NCBI GenBank assembly: GCA_947179485.1
Contig: OX359248.1
Location: 4,171,501-4,235,500, forward strand
Length of the DNA: 64,000 nucleotides
Reading direction: 5' to 3'
Source: Allacma fusca
Taxonomy: Eukaryota; Arthropoda; Collembola; Symphypleona; Sminthuridae
Shown: positions 50,901 through 64,000 of the stretch, one piece after another
Layout: every line of letters begins with the position of its first letter
Position numbering within the stretch: the first letter of the stretch is position 1
Made by a program: the position numbers and the translations under genes
The notes under the pieces: generated by a model
The model's database searches: none
What the model saw: the letters and a program-made list of their open reading frames with translations, nothing else
Told to the model about the DNA's origin: nothing

Positions 50901-52832
50901 ACAATGCTATAATAACAATTGACAATACAAGACAATATTTTTTCTTTACAGTAAATATGACGACAGCATTAATTATCTCATCTAAACATTTCAATTTTAG
51001 CCTTAGTAGTATGGAAACTGTGAATCAACGCCTGGTAATAAATTTCTGAGCGGACGCATTAAATTCAGAATTCGAGAGTCGTGTTCTTATTCTGATGCTA
51101 GCTTGATGATATTCTTTTTGTGTAGATTTGCTATAATTCAACGTAAGGGCTCTTAAATTAAACGCCAAGGCTCCTTACATGGTATGATGATGGTAAGTTG
51201 TCATTTACCGAAATGTTATTTAATGTATAATTAGCATCATGTCCCCTTTATGTCGGTATATTTTTATAGCAAAATTATCAAGACAGTATTAGTGTAATGA
51301 TTATAATATTTACAGACGTATACTTTCACATATTTTGTTGTACATGTAGAAACTAATTAAAGATAATTATATGTTGTTGGATCAGAAGCAATAAAAGGAC
51401 GTTAAACGATTTTTAAACAAAAGGATATTGACTTTGCAGTATAATAATAATTATTATTTTCGCACGAATTTTATAGCCATTTGGATTTGTTACAACGAAG
51501 ATTATTTATTTTGAGCTCTAATCCCCTATTATATTTCCATATAAATTTTGTAATAACATTGGGTGGATTTCCTAGCTATGAAAGGATTTTCAATGCGTAT
51601 GAATATACGGCAAGAACATTTTAAATAGGATTTCATGCTCTCATAAAATATTCAATGCTGCATATTGTTATTATTAAAATAATTTAGAGATGGTTTCTGA
51701 GAGGAAAAAAGTGCAGAGAATTGGTTGTTGAGTGGGAGTGGAGTAGCGTGGCGTCAGGAGTTTAACGACAATAGAAGGGGAAATCTTCGGGTGATTATGA
51801 ATAATTTCAGGAGGTTGATGTGCTTGACTATAAAAATACAGGGAGTGATTTGAATGATGTGCCTTTTTGATTATACGTCCATGTATGAGGATCCCCCAGC
51901 ATAATCAGTATAGGACTTGACTTTATGATTACGTTTCAACTTTATAACTATTCATAAGGCAAGCTCAGGTTCTTCGGTTTGGACTTATGCAAGAGCAAGA
52001 CTCTAATTATTTCGTTTACCAGGACGCCTCAGAATGGAGCTCCACATATTTTGAAACGGCTCAATGTCAGCACGTCTCAAGCCTTTTGTTCATGTCATGT
52101 CTAAAATAGCATCAACTCTCAGTTCAATGGTAACTTCAATCCTTTTAACATCTTAAATCAGCTCCGTTTTGTTTTGCAAGTACTTACTTGGGGAAATATT
52201 TGTATTCGACAAAAAATATAGATAGATAATTACTGAAAAACAATAAAACTAATTGTGCAAATACATTTCCCAAATAAATTTATAAATGCAATTTTGTAAA
52301 TAAATAAAAGTATACTTTTTCCCCATTCCAAGAATTTACAAGGGAAAAAAACATTAAAAATTTCAACTGTAATTTTTCAGCTAGGATTTAAGTCAAAGAA
52401 CAACTTTCCGCCTCAAAAATTCATGTTCAGCAGATAATTCAAGATAATTCTCATAAGAAAATGTATTTCATGGAAAAAATTGTCCAAATTATTTGAAATA
52501 CAGCTCACATAGTATTTTTGGTTGTGTCGAGGACTGCACAATAATTCAACACTTCCTCAAAAAAAAATCCCTGATAAAGATTTTGCTCACAGTGCTTCCC
52601 CCCCCCCAACCCCTAAAAAAATAAATCTGTGAATCGCATGAGAATTTGTTTGGGTCCTAGGAATGAACAAGTTTCGGAGGAAATCCATAATGGAGTGGTG
52701 AAACGTGGACAGAAATAATTTCAATATTTATGTACAAGTGAAAGTAGTAAATTTGATGTCAAGGAAGGAGATACTAGAATTCTGACAATACGCCTAGCTT
52801 TAAATTTTATTGAATAGTGTGTATCAATAAAA

Positions 52833-52940
52833 ATGGCTACAACTACCGACGTTGGTCGCCTTTCAAAATGGCACAGACGAGCTTCCGTTTCACTTCCGTC
52901 CGGACTCGATCTCCTCCTCCAAATCGCGGAGAGCTCTTGG
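52833..52940 (+). CDS. Candidate first coding exon, gene not recognised
   Basis: An ATG in good context (AAAAATGG) opens 36 codons (MATTTDVGRLSKWHRRASVS onward) and ends exactly at a GTAAGT donor in phase 0. The exon is clearly richer in GC than its flanks. Its phase fits the acceptor at 63199, so it could be a distal first exon of the same gene as 59121-59222. A second frame from the ATG at 52868 is also open but would leave phase 1. No protein family recognised; a chance open frame remains possible. Confidence 0.35.
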
Positions 52941-55900
52941 GTAAGTTGATTTTATTCTCCAGCCATCGACCATATCATTGGAGTTTAAACTACCTATTCA
53001 TAATAATAATAATGCTACATACAGTATTCATAGTTATACTAAAACTACATATTCATAATAATAATAAAATACATATTCATAATAATAATAAAACACATAT
53101 TCATAGTAATAAAACTGCATATGACATAGTAATAATAAAAATTGGAAGTAAGGGGTAACTAAATGAGAGGAGTAATTAACATTCGACTCATTTGAGTCTC
53201 TCCCAAGCCAACATCAAGAACGTCCATGAGCATCAAAGTTCAATCAGACTCAAGTCCGGAAATGTGAGTACTATTTTTAATAAAATTACCATACTCACAC
53301 TCACAATTTCCCCTAGTTGATAAATCAAAGGGATTTCCATGGAAGGAGATGTTCAAACAGGTAAATTTCCTGGAGAAAAATTACCGTCTCCCAATGAAAC
53401 AGCACTAGAGTCAATTGGTTACGACAGTCTAAAATAAAACAGAGGTAGGCCCAAAAGAATAAAAGAGATTTCCTCCTTCGTTTTTCCCCCCATTCTTTCT
53501 TCGCATTTTTAGAACTCATTAGCTGAACTCAAATGTATGTAAACGGGGCTGCTCCACTCCTCCCATGAGAGACTGTGCGAATGTATCCGGGCCATTCTAG
53601 GAGGCAAGCACGGGAGCAATTTGGTACAGCTTTTACTCCTTTTCCCTCATTCCATTGATTCGGAAATTGGATTGAAGTTGGATTGAAGGACGGGAGAAAA
53701 CTTGAAGTAATTTCATTTGGAAGTCACCTCCCAGAAAGTTTATTTATACCTAGAGCTGAGACAAATAGATATCATCAGCTAAGAAGTACAATTTAACATT
53801 TGGGAGACTTTGTACAGGGGGGAGGGTGTGGGGGGGGGGAAAAATTATTAGCATCATAAATCCTTTCAAAAATCTAAATGTGCTATACCTCCGACTCTCT
53901 GGACGGAATAAATATTTCCCTCCCCTCCCCCTACATACAATATGAACTCACATATTTCCCAGGATTATTTAATACCCCCTGGAAATTCTCCTCAGGTCTG
54001 ACTCTTAACCGCTGATATCCGCGTATCTCTGTACGTTCGGAAGGGAAAATTATCCCAGCTTTCCATTCCACTCCTGCGAAGGATGCAGACGGTAATTATA
54101 TGTATGTAGTGGAGCGCACATATTGTTACGGTATCTTTATTTGCTCCCGATATAAATCTGTTGATTGGCTTTATTGGCGGTGATTACAATCACTCATAAG
54201 ATTAGGTAGAGATGGGTAAATTTTAATCAAGGGGGAAACTGAATTGTGGAACTACATGTGCTCCATCTTCTGAACCTAATTCTAATCGATATTTCCCACT
54301 CTTTCATCCCCATTAACCATTAGTGTGTTTATTCCCCCTCCTATATGTGTCCTACTCACACACACACACAAACACACTCACATACGCAGAACTCATCTCA
54401 CAATGAGTCTTCAGTGGAATATAATAATTTCATTATGGCATCATTTTTATGGGATTCGTAGACCCTGGCCGAACCAGCCTATACAAGGTGATGTATTGTC
54501 CAAAGTTTTGGGATATGGGAGTAACAAAGGGCCCCCTTATGTTTATCTCCATGGTATCAGCAATATCTGTTATGACGGACATAACGAAATCTTAGGACTC
54601 TCATAGTCTTCTGAGGCTCGTGAGCCGGAATAGTTTGAGAGCTCTAGTCTATTGTCCAAGTCGGAGTTACTTCACGGACACAAAGGTTAGGCGAAAGGAA
54701 ATAAAAAATTAAAGGTTATAATCGAAAATCGAATTCCCTTGCAAGTTTTCCCGGACGAAATGGCCCATTTGTGGTATCCGTTCAGGACTCCTGGTCACAT
54801 GGAGCAAGTAATAGTGTAACAATGTATATGTATCCCCTTAGGTATCTATGTATGGGGGCTTCTGCACACTTACTCCGAGCTCCGCCGTAAACATTACCGG
54901 AATTTACAAGTGTGCATGGACATGCTCCCTATTGATATATATAGATAGGCCGGTCTTTTTTATAGATACAGGTACTGTTTAATTCATCCCCTGGAAATCT
55001 TAACGCTCTTATGTACGTCAGCCTTGGCTTCAGGCCCCTGTCTCTTCTGAAGCAGCCCTTCCCAGGAGTTCACAAGTTAGCTTTCGCTAAAATGTTCCAG
55101 CTCTGATAGGCTCTAAGTATATGTATGATCAAGGGTCTGGATGCAATTATTACATATCTGCGGGGGCATATATAGCAAGAGTACAGGCAGAGGCTTGGGA
55201 TGAGAGACTCGTAAAAGAAGCTCTTGTACAGAGATGTATGCACTTGAGGGGAAAGATTATATAGAAGATCTGCAAAGATATCTCACTTGTGTAGTCACTC
55301 TCAAATATCAGATACTAATTTCCGAGTGACTCTTTAACACGCACGGGTCTGAATGCTAAATCCTCAATCAATTCATCTCACGCTCTTTCCACCCAAAATC
55401 ACTTGACTTTGGATTTTAAAATTGAAACTCCACTCGTGCACTGGCCGTGCATAAAATTAGTTGATGATGGAGACGAGTGAGTGTAAAAATGTGGATGGAT
55501 TTGGATATACAGAGGTATGTATGCACGTACATGGTAACCGTCATGCTCATCAGACCTGCATCTGCTATAGTGGGAATGTGTACAGCTATTTTTAGCTTGT
55601 ATTAAAGCTCCTTTCCGTATTTTTTTCTGTAACGTCATAAATTATTTATACACTTCCACCCTCACTCTAATTGCCGTGCTTCTCAATTAGTTGTTGTAAA
55701 TCAGGGTTTGTGGGACTTGAAAGTCTTGCTTGTGTCAGGGGTTTAGATATTGTCAAGGCGGATTTACAAAGTATCTTGCATACATACATAATTCAGGCTT
55801 GTAATTATTCCAACCACTAGTATTAATGACATATGTAATTGATTATCGCAGATCCTAATTACAAAACTCAATCTGCAAATGCGCAAAGTGTTAATCATGG

Positions 55901-58900
55901 CACTGCAAAATAGATATACGTTGAGGAACTCATGAGTAGCCTAAAAACAATCAGCTCCCCCTCTTCTCCTAAACTCAAGCCCCCTACAGCATGGAATCCA
56001 ATTTAGAAGCCATTAATTGTTTTTTTTTTATTACAACACTAATATAAAATAATCTTAACCAAATTTTACAGGTATTCCGTAAAATTCATGGAACCTAAGT
56101 AAAGTTTAAAAATCTACCATATATTCAAGCGGTCCTGTTTAAAGAATGCTTAGATCCTCCAAAAGAAACTGGGAAACTCCTGTGCCTTCGTAATTTGAGG
56201 CGATATTATTTTTGCGAGCGATTTCCGACATGGTTTTTTAGTCAATCAAACTCCAGAAATTAGCCATCACCTTGAGGATGGACTCCCTTTGTTTTGCCTT
56301 CTAATTTAATTAATTTAATTTGATACATGACAATGTGGTATCGTATAATAGAAATGTTTAAAGATTAGTTGTAATTATGACATTCTATCAAATGGGTCGT
56401 TTCCATTTAATCACTTGAGGGCTGATGAGGGGGGAGGGTGCATCTTGAGCGGCCATACTGTAAACACTATAAAATATTGTTTAATGGTTCAAGCTTCACA
56501 CTGCCTCCTCGTACAGAGATACAGGGGAGTGTAATTAAAGAGCTCGAGTTACGTCGGGTGGGCTTTATCAGAGAGTGAAAAATCCCGGTCATTCATAAAT
56601 GTCGAGAGTGGCGAGTGATAAAAATATCAGCAATCTAATAATTACCTCCGCACTATTTCCATCCTCTATCAGTGGAATCCCTTCTGTGGAAGTCCTCAAT
56701 GATTTGTAGGGATGAGTAAACAACAGCAAATTAATATCAGGGGCTAATTCCATCCTCCGGATGAATGTGTGTACGCAATGAGCGATAAAGTATTTTCAAG
56801 CCCTACTATACATAAACATATGTAACTACATACAGACTGGAGCACTGAAAAATTGAGCTCACGCAGCCTCAGCAATTATTAATAGCTCGCTACAATAGAG
56901 TACAGTAGGGAGACAAATAGTTTGGTACGGATCAAAAGGGAAGAACAAAAGCTACTACATGCTTATTTACATGGGAAGTGGAGCCCATTTTTACCCCCCC
57001 CCCCAGAAAAAGAAAAACTTATGTTTTTCAGGACTCCAAGAAAAACTATACTGTTCCGGCACTTTAAATCCTAAACAAGGTTATTTTTCTTCTCTCCAAA
57101 GAATACAACTGTAGGAAACTCTCCTAATACTCACCTCACTCTCCTCGAGGAGTAGACTTTCTATCCCCTTCCAAAGTGAGCCTTATAAATAAAACTAGGG
57201 ATACTGAGAAGGGGAATCAAGTTTTTTCAAATTGTCAATTCTTTCCTAAATTCAAACATTATTTCTGGAATGGAAGAACCTAGTATTTTGACAATGGGTT
57301 ACTAAAAATACTCGATTATTTCCCTCAAAGTTTTCCTTATTTTTTCCCCCCCAGTAGCAACTTTTATATTGAATTTAGTTCGTAGACAGAACGAGGTCAT
57401 GGACTAGCGTAGCGTTAGCGTTGAATGTGATAAAATTTGCATAATCTTGTTCCGTCTTGTTCCATGAACGCACATACATACGTATCGTCTTTGGACTCCA
57501 CTCTAAAAATAAAAATTATGGAAATGATGGAGGCATGATTGTCGCATAAAATTTGTCATGGGAAAAAAAGAATGTTTTTAATCCAATGTGATACTCTGGC
57601 GGAAGTTGGGCAGTTTCCATGACAAAATTGCTCGTTTAGATAAAGCAATAAGAATCTGAGGGAGTGTAAGGACTCAAGTAAATCGGAGAAAAATTAGTTG
57701 TTGTGCAGTGTTTTCAATGAGCCTACGAGGCTCACAAATATGTAGTTACATAACTACTCCATGTCCTCCGACAACAAAACATAACCCACGCCTTTGAGAT
57801 TCACAAGATAGCTAATGACAGGTAGCAGGGAGACAGTAACTCGTGGGTAGGTCTCTTTCAAAACACGTAATCAATGCATGAGGGTTTTACTTTTAGCATA
57901 TTTTATATAACGAGATTGAGCAGAGGGAGAAAAAATTAACTTGCACTGGGACTAGCCTGACAGAGCCGGAGTAGTACGCCTAGCAATTATCACTTCGGAC
58001 CCCACGTATGAATAATACGGGTTACCCATATAAATCCGAGCATGGATGTACGAACGTATGCACGTCCACAGTAGCACAAGATGAGAAATGTAATAGGTCG
58101 AGCCTTTGTAAATATTTGCGTACGATTTTCGCACTGCTGAAATCCATTAATTCTCAGCACGGTTTCCCTCCTTGCAATTTATTCATAAAGAGCTGTGCAG
58201 TGTACACGCTCCCAGAAGCATGTAGGTACATACATACATCCTTCCAGGCAAAATACATGAGGTGGCCTTAAAAATGTATACTTACATACTTACATATGTA
58301 TGTAGGTACAGACGCCCGAGATGGTTTAAATGGCTCCTTTACCCCAACAACGTCCCCGAAATGTCTAAATGTATGTAATTTCACCCAAAGTCCTCTCCAC
58401 CTCATCAAGAAGAGCAAAAGGCCGTGCGGAGAGTCTATGAGGCATGCAATGATGCAGTCCTCCTCTGTCAGTGGCAAATAATAAGTTTAATTTCTCATGT
58501 GCTCCAAGCTTCCATGTAGATATGAGTTCCTCGGAAGCTCCAAAGAAAGATCCATGAACTTACCACCAAGGTAGCATTGAAGTTGTACTCATTCACCCAG
58601 CCAGTCTCAGACCCTTTCGGCTCTGGAACCATGGCACAAGCCCACACCATGGGAAATGTATGTAGTAATTAATGATTCCAAGGAGATTGTACATATACTT
58701 GGGAGAAGATTACGGTCATAGTCATAGGCTCCTCCATGGGAGTGAGGAAAGTTGTAATAACCCTGGAACTCAATTAGAAGTCCTTCAAGTACAATTAATT
58801 CATACGTACTTTGCTCGGGGTAGTCCCTCATCACGTTTCTTGATCAGATCGTGATAAAAGATGAAGTGGGAGTTAAGTCCAACTTATATGCAGATTACTT

Positions 58901-59120
58901 TTAATAACCCAGGTACTATTGTTGAGATGTGCCGTCAAGGGGTTCATTTCCCTGATTATTTAGAAAATAAGGAATGGTGGATACTGATACACAGAATGCG
59001 TCCAGATAGATAGATACATATATGGATGGGAGACCTATGTATGATCTGTGATACGCATTGCCAGTTTAGCTGGTCACACTCACTCACGCCTGATCAAAGT
59101 GCACGCACACCTTTGGCGCT
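52941..59120. other. Intergenic or intronic sequence
   Basis: Six kilobases with no recognised gene. If 52833-52940 is a true first exon, this is part of its intron. A CA microsatellite lies at 54357-54376. Confidence 0.4.
52990..53140 (+). repeat. TAA-rich minisatellite
   Basis: About five imperfect copies of an ACATATTCATAATAATAATA-like unit, of somewhat variable length. It starts 50 bp after the candidate donor at 52941. Confidence 0.85.
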
Positions 59121-59222
59121 ATGGCCGTTTCCTCTTCGAAGAGTGTGGAGAGTACAAAAGATCGATGGACGAGGCTCCAAACGACAGCCCGAGATGATCA
59201 TGTATATCAACAAGTCCCGCAG
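59121..59222 (+). CDS. Candidate alternative first coding exon, gene not recognised
   Basis: The ATG (CTATGGCC) is the first after an in-frame TGA and opens 34 codons, starting MAVSSSKSVESTKDRW and ending VYQQVPQ. It ends at a GTAATT donor in phase 0. The composition (Ser, Lys, Arg, Gln, few rare residues) looks like a real N-terminus. Joining in phase 0 to the exon at 63199 gives a continuous open frame. The family is not recognised. Confidence 0.45.
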
Positions 59223-60506
59223 GTAATTTCCTTAGTCCAGAAAACATTTGTTATGAAGATTGCCCCTAACTCTCAGGCCCATGGCTGTGGCTGAACCTGT
59301 TCTCCACAAGTCCGGGAGTTTAAATATTAAGTGCGTGTGTGCGACATGTAACGCATGCCTTCGTCTTTGGAGCTCTTTATCGGGTATTAACCATCCCATT
59401 ATTATCTACAAGACTCTATTCAAAAGAGCCGGTAATTTTATTCATTGAAATTCCTAGTAAATTCTAGCCTTCCCCCATCCCGGGAAGCCCGAACTTGAAT
59501 GTACTTCCTTGTCAGTGTGGTATGATCAATAAATTACTTTAATGACTCAAGCTGTGTTCGCGGTTACATAATTCTGTAGATGGCTGTTCTTCCCGCATTG
59601 CTGTATCGTGTATGAGGTTAGTTTGCGGGGAGTTGAAGTTGGTTCGGAATGTTTTCGTAAACGTTAAATATTGTACCTGGAGGACCTATTAGCGGGCGGA
59701 ACACTTGATTAAGATCACATTTTGAATCTAGGCCGGGTCCATGCCTCCTTTGCAAAATGAATTCCTTCATTGCAGAAGCCCCCCCCCCCTCTTTCTTTAA
59801 CGTTCCTTGAGATCTCAGTCCTATTGTGGGGTCTGAGACACGTATATAGTTTTAGTGATGGAGCTAGATACTGATATGTAATTTGTAGTTTGATCAGTGC
59901 TGAAATCGCTGAAAGAATTATTTTTCCCATGTGATCTAATGACAAGAATAACTTATTTGCCATTGACATTGCAAAAAGGCTTAGTGGACTGAAGTATGTA
60001 ACAAAAGCTGTGAGTGAGGAGGACAACAAGCCCTGCTCCCATCATGATTCAAACCTTATTGTATACCACATGAACTGTGTGGTGCGAATCTCTGTGCTCC
60101 ATATACATTGAAACCAGAGAGACGTCGTAGTTGTGTCGTTGGCTCGTCATGCATACTTTGAGCAGGCGATGGGTTTGCTCTCCATCAAAATTGGGAGCAA
60201 GCATGGATTATGAAAATTGTTGTGGAGAACAAGATGCACATCTCCTTTCCAAGGGAGTGAAACCCAGCAGAAGTTACTGGTTGAATGGCTCTTCATTGAC
60301 ATTGGGGTGCTGATTAGATTCAACTCTTCCCAACCCAAACCTGATAACGAATACGGTCATTACTAGAACTGACTCATTAGAGTGTGTGTGTGATAGAGAG
60401 TGAGAGACAGAGGCACACTAGTATACTCAAAAATATTCTAACTCTTTGCTCTCCGCTCACGTTCCTCATCGTCAACAAGCTCGAACTTTATCTCCATCAG
60501 CATAAG

Positions 60507-60635
<129 letters not shown>

Positions 60636-62300
60636 GCAGAAGGAAATGTAAAACGAAGCTAAAATATTATGTAACGGCATCACTTAATACCTCCATGAGT
60701 ATATCCTCGGCGAAGACTCTATGTGTGGAATCCAACTCCAACTAATCACGTTACGACACAAAGGTACGAATTAGTAGCAGGGACGAAACTTCCCACCATC
60801 AAATGCTCTGAGCTCCAGGACAAAGTGCCTCAAGAGCCGTGCCAAAGCGCAAAGAATTTTTCTGTCTCAGCTGCTGTTTATTATATTTATTGTCAATGCT
60901 TGTATGCAATAATAATTATTATGTCCGACACATGAGAAGGAGTTGCTGGTTATCGTAAAGCACCAGAGAGCTTCTAGTCATGCTGAATCCCTCAATTCCC
61001 CGTTCACAGACACATGGGCTCACACGCGTCCTCATTTTAATTATATGTAGATCGAGGGTCCAACATTTCTTCACAATTTCCCTCAGTTCCATCCCAACTT
61101 GAACTAACTTGGGAGGACTTCAGTCCAATGTTTTTTTTTTTCAAATCAACTCATACATTTTTCCCCCGTGCTATCACAACAGAGGAAGGAGCCCCTCTTG
61201 GAATAATAATTCAAAAATAGTAGTAACAATTGTGATTCGTGTTCCTTCCCTTGCATTGGCGTGACTCCTGGCTATTAACTTTTCGCCAGTCTAGTCTCAG
61301 TCGGCTCACAATAGCCTATTAATATTCCTTTGCTCAAGTTTACGTGCCCTTTCTTCTCGGGAAAAAAAAGTTTTCAACGAGTAACTGGCTCTGACTACAG
61401 AAATCAGAAAGTCATTGTTACTGCTGCTATTCACGTGAAAGACCATTGTTGTCAAAGGACCCACATACGACTTCGCCCGATGTTTGGAAACACAAGCTCC
61501 TGGTAATATTTTATCTGGAGATAGACGGAATTAAATGGGATCAATATAAGTAATCCTACAAACTGTAAATTGGCAATCCTATTTAAATCCACAGATAACG
61601 TACTACATTCAGCCATCCGGCATATCTTGGAAAGTGCGAGTTTTTTAAATGCGTTCGCATTGAAAATCCTTTACATAATAATTGCACTTAACGTAATATA
61701 TATTATGTAAACGGAGCTCAACTCATTTCAGCGAGTTGGTATGTTTACATAGCTTTAGAAAGAGAGAAAAAAAAACTTAAATGCTGTTTTCCTCATCTGG
61801 AGCATCTCCATTGAACCGGAAAAATGTCTGGGAGAGCAGATTTGCTGACGAAGGTTACTTTGAAAAATAATTGTCATTATTGATATGTACAGTATTGCTC
61901 ATAGTAAATAATTTTTTTTAGTTTCAGCCACACACCTAATGACATGTACAGCTCCTATAGTTACACATTACAAAATGATTGCATGGAAATTACCTTTAAA
62001 ATGTACGTTACTTTTACTTACACAATTTGTCTGCCGGCCATGACGCTCCGAGCAAAATCCCAAATTTTTTTCCTTACAAAATATTTGCTCTAGTATAGCA
62101 AAGTATAAATATCTCTTGTAAACCAACAAACTTGAAAATCCCAAAGGACCGTTCATACAAAGTATATTATCATTAGTTGTGTATTCGCACATATGCACGT
62201 GAATAGGGAACGCCTTGAACCCTATATGTGTTACGAAAGTACAAAAACCGTACTACTACCAACTCATGCAGACCTGATTGAAAACGTACCATATGTGTCA

Positions 62301-62342
62301 CACATACATATGTACATACATACATACATACATACATACATA
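62301..62342 (+). repeat. (CATA)n microsatellite
   Basis: CATA units, interrupted once near the left end. Confidence 0.9.
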
Positions 62343-63198
62343 GGAACATCGGAGAGTCTTTGGAGCCTGCTTGTACTGTACCAGAGTCTAATACCAAATA
62401 GATTTTGGTGCATGCAGCAATTACGAATTTTTTTTCCGAGTTAATGATTTTGCTTCTGAATCAACGCCTTCATCTTCCCTTCCTTTTGTGCAAGAAATGG
62501 TCCCAGTTTGAGCACGTTGTAAAGAGCATAATAAAGGCTGAGGGAAGTATGTAACTGACAGCAGTCCTGTGCACATAGATTTTTTATGAGCATTTTTCTT
62601 GAGTCGTGATTAGTTCCCTATTCAATATTTATCGTTGATGGGATTTTGCAATGGGTTTCGGAACGCCAGTAATTCAATGTTACATTATCCCTTAGCCCCT
62701 CTTGCAGGACAGGTACATGTCTTTTAGAGTTATGCCAGTTCTTGTGATGCTCTGAGCCTTCCAAGTTGTTTCGTGTCGGGAACATATGTAATGGAAATCA
62801 AGGGAGTTTATATTATTGTACAAAAACTGAGAGATCTTCAAGTAATCCTCATTCCAACGGGTGGTAAGGAACTGGTTCACGCCTGTCAAAAACCCAGTCT
62901 GAGTTGGAAAGTCAAACCTGTAACTTCAGGTAAATAAGAGAGCAATCAAATTTTTTACGGGATCAGTTCCTTCAAAAGTTCATACCTCCTCATATTTCTC
63001 AGTACTACAATATACTTTCGTGGAAATAGAACTGTAGACATATCATTGTGTCTTCCAAGACTGGTTACAATTATTTTTTCCTATGTATAGTAATCAATAG
63101 TGTCAGAGGAAAAGTAATCTGCGTAGTTGTAGTACATGAGTGGAGACTGATTTAATCTTTTTTTTTATTTGACCAAAACTCCAACCACAACCTTTTAG

Positions 63199-63461
63199 CA
63201 AGCCAGTCCGAAAGCAGACTCTTTCGACAGACTTCAAGATGCTGGTCGAAATCATAGTCGGTATGGTCCAGGGCAAAGACTATTGTCCGACAGGTCGGAG
63301 AGTGACTTGGACGATGTGAGTGACCTGAGTGAGATGGAGCAATATCCTTCCCCTGCACCTTTCCCCCGTCGGAACTCCCGCACTAGGATGCATCATGTTC
63401 AGCTGGACCCTAAAACTCCAGTGGATGCTGACGAGGATAAAATTATGGATCAGATCCGGCC
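63199..63461 (+). CDS. Internal coding exon of an unrecognised gene
   Basis: Bounded by a CTTTTAG acceptor and a GTAAGT donor, 263 bp, entered in phase 0 and left in phase 2. The translation is strongly protein-like and acidic/serine-rich: ADSFDRLQDAGRNHSRYG, LSDRSESDLDDVSDLSEME, YPSPAPFPRRNSRTRMHH, then a charged VDADEDKIMDQIRP. It reads as a disordered segment with phosphorylation-type sites (RRNS). I do not recognise the protein. The gene continues past the right edge and probably starts at 59121 and/or 52833. Confidence 0.7.
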
Positions 63462-64000
63462 GTAAGTTTCTCTCCCCCTCTCATTTATTGATATGTACTA
63501 TACAAATAATTACATTTACTAGCACTTACACTATAACCTTTACCAAATATGAACATCCCACAGAGTACCTTGTGAAACTTACAGTATCAGAATTCCCTCC
63601 TATAAATAATGCATTAATCTCAAGTATGTAATTACATATGAAATTACATATGTACATACATGGGAATCTACGTGCAATCCTTTGCTAAGAAGCCCGTAGG
63701 AACTTGCGATATAATAGCGGTCTTCAAAAGTTACAAGGGCAGGTCTAGGAGAAGATGTAACAAGATCATTATTTCCCTTTACAAACACAAATACACTTGC
63801 AATGTACGGATGATATGGGCTCAGCCCGAAAAGATTCCTGAATAAAGAATTAATTTTTTTAATTATTTCCCTTTTGTAGATATTGAATTCTTCCTTGTCA
63901 CAAATTGTCCGTCTTCAATTTTGAACAAAAGCTCCAGTCGGTAGTTGACGTTTGCTGGACAATGGCAAGCTCTCCAGAAGTTTACTTTCCCTTGAAGTAA
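63462..64000 (+). other. Intron or flank at the right edge
   Basis: Follows the donor at 63462. No further exon is certain. A short ATG frame at 63962 runs to a GTAA at 63997, too close to the edge to judge. Confidence 0.4.

Larger units (their letters stand above)
41500..52832. other. Intergenic sequence of higher GC, microsatellite-rich
   Basis: From about 41.5 kb the sequence is visibly less AT-rich, with many CTCC/GGAG strings. I see no recognisable gene. It contains CA, GT, GA and CT arrays and two neat hairpins. The open frames here are short, often run through microsatellites and lack family motifs. Confidence 0.5.

Noticed and set aside
63962-63998. Possible further alternative first exon at the right edge
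   Set aside because: Only about 12 codons before a GTAA at the window end; cannot be tested here.

Overview
The window looks like animal nuclear DNA from an AT-rich protostome, probably an arthropod. The genes have GT-AG introns, the host proteins match animal families (Furry, TBC1D15/17, MEX-3), and the MEX-3 gene ends without the C-terminal RING finger of vertebrate MEX3. A crustacean such as a caligid copepod would fit the AT-richness, the short introns and the young Ty3 element, but that is inference only.

Layout. Positions 1-3419 (+) hold the 3' part of furry (fry) in six exons; the gene runs off the left edge. A Ty3/gypsy-type LTR retrotransposon (3546-12702, minus strand, 518-bp LTRs that look identical, ATAT target duplication) sits 126 bp past the fry stop. 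Positions 13481-16676 (-) hold a complete TBC1D15/17-type Rab GTPase-activating protein gene in ten coding exons, tail-to-tail with fry. Positions 16.7-22.6 kb are non-coding, with a three-copy tandem repeat and a dispersed repeat family. Positions 22655-29118 (+) hold a complete mex-3 gene (three coding exons, two KH domains, one 5.1-kb intron inside KH1). Positions 29.1-41.5 kb are a very AT-rich gene desert that may include a long mex-3 3' UTR. Positions 41.5-63 kb are less AT-rich and mostly without recognisable genes, but rich in microsatellites. Near the right edge, one coding-like exon at 63199-63461 and two possible upstream first exons (52833-52940 and 59121-59222), all in compatible phase, suggest the start of a gene I do not recognise.

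The genes do not form a pathway. Fry is a scaffold for NDR kinases in cell shape, TBC1D15 turns off Rab GTPases on mitochondria, endosomes and lysosomes, and MEX-3 is an RNA-binding regulator of translation. The points most worth a second look are the short fry C-terminus beside a very young antisense retroelement, the two candidate alternative first exons, a pre-miRNA-like hairpin at 45.2 kb, and the two separate repeat families between 17.8 and 20.0 kb.
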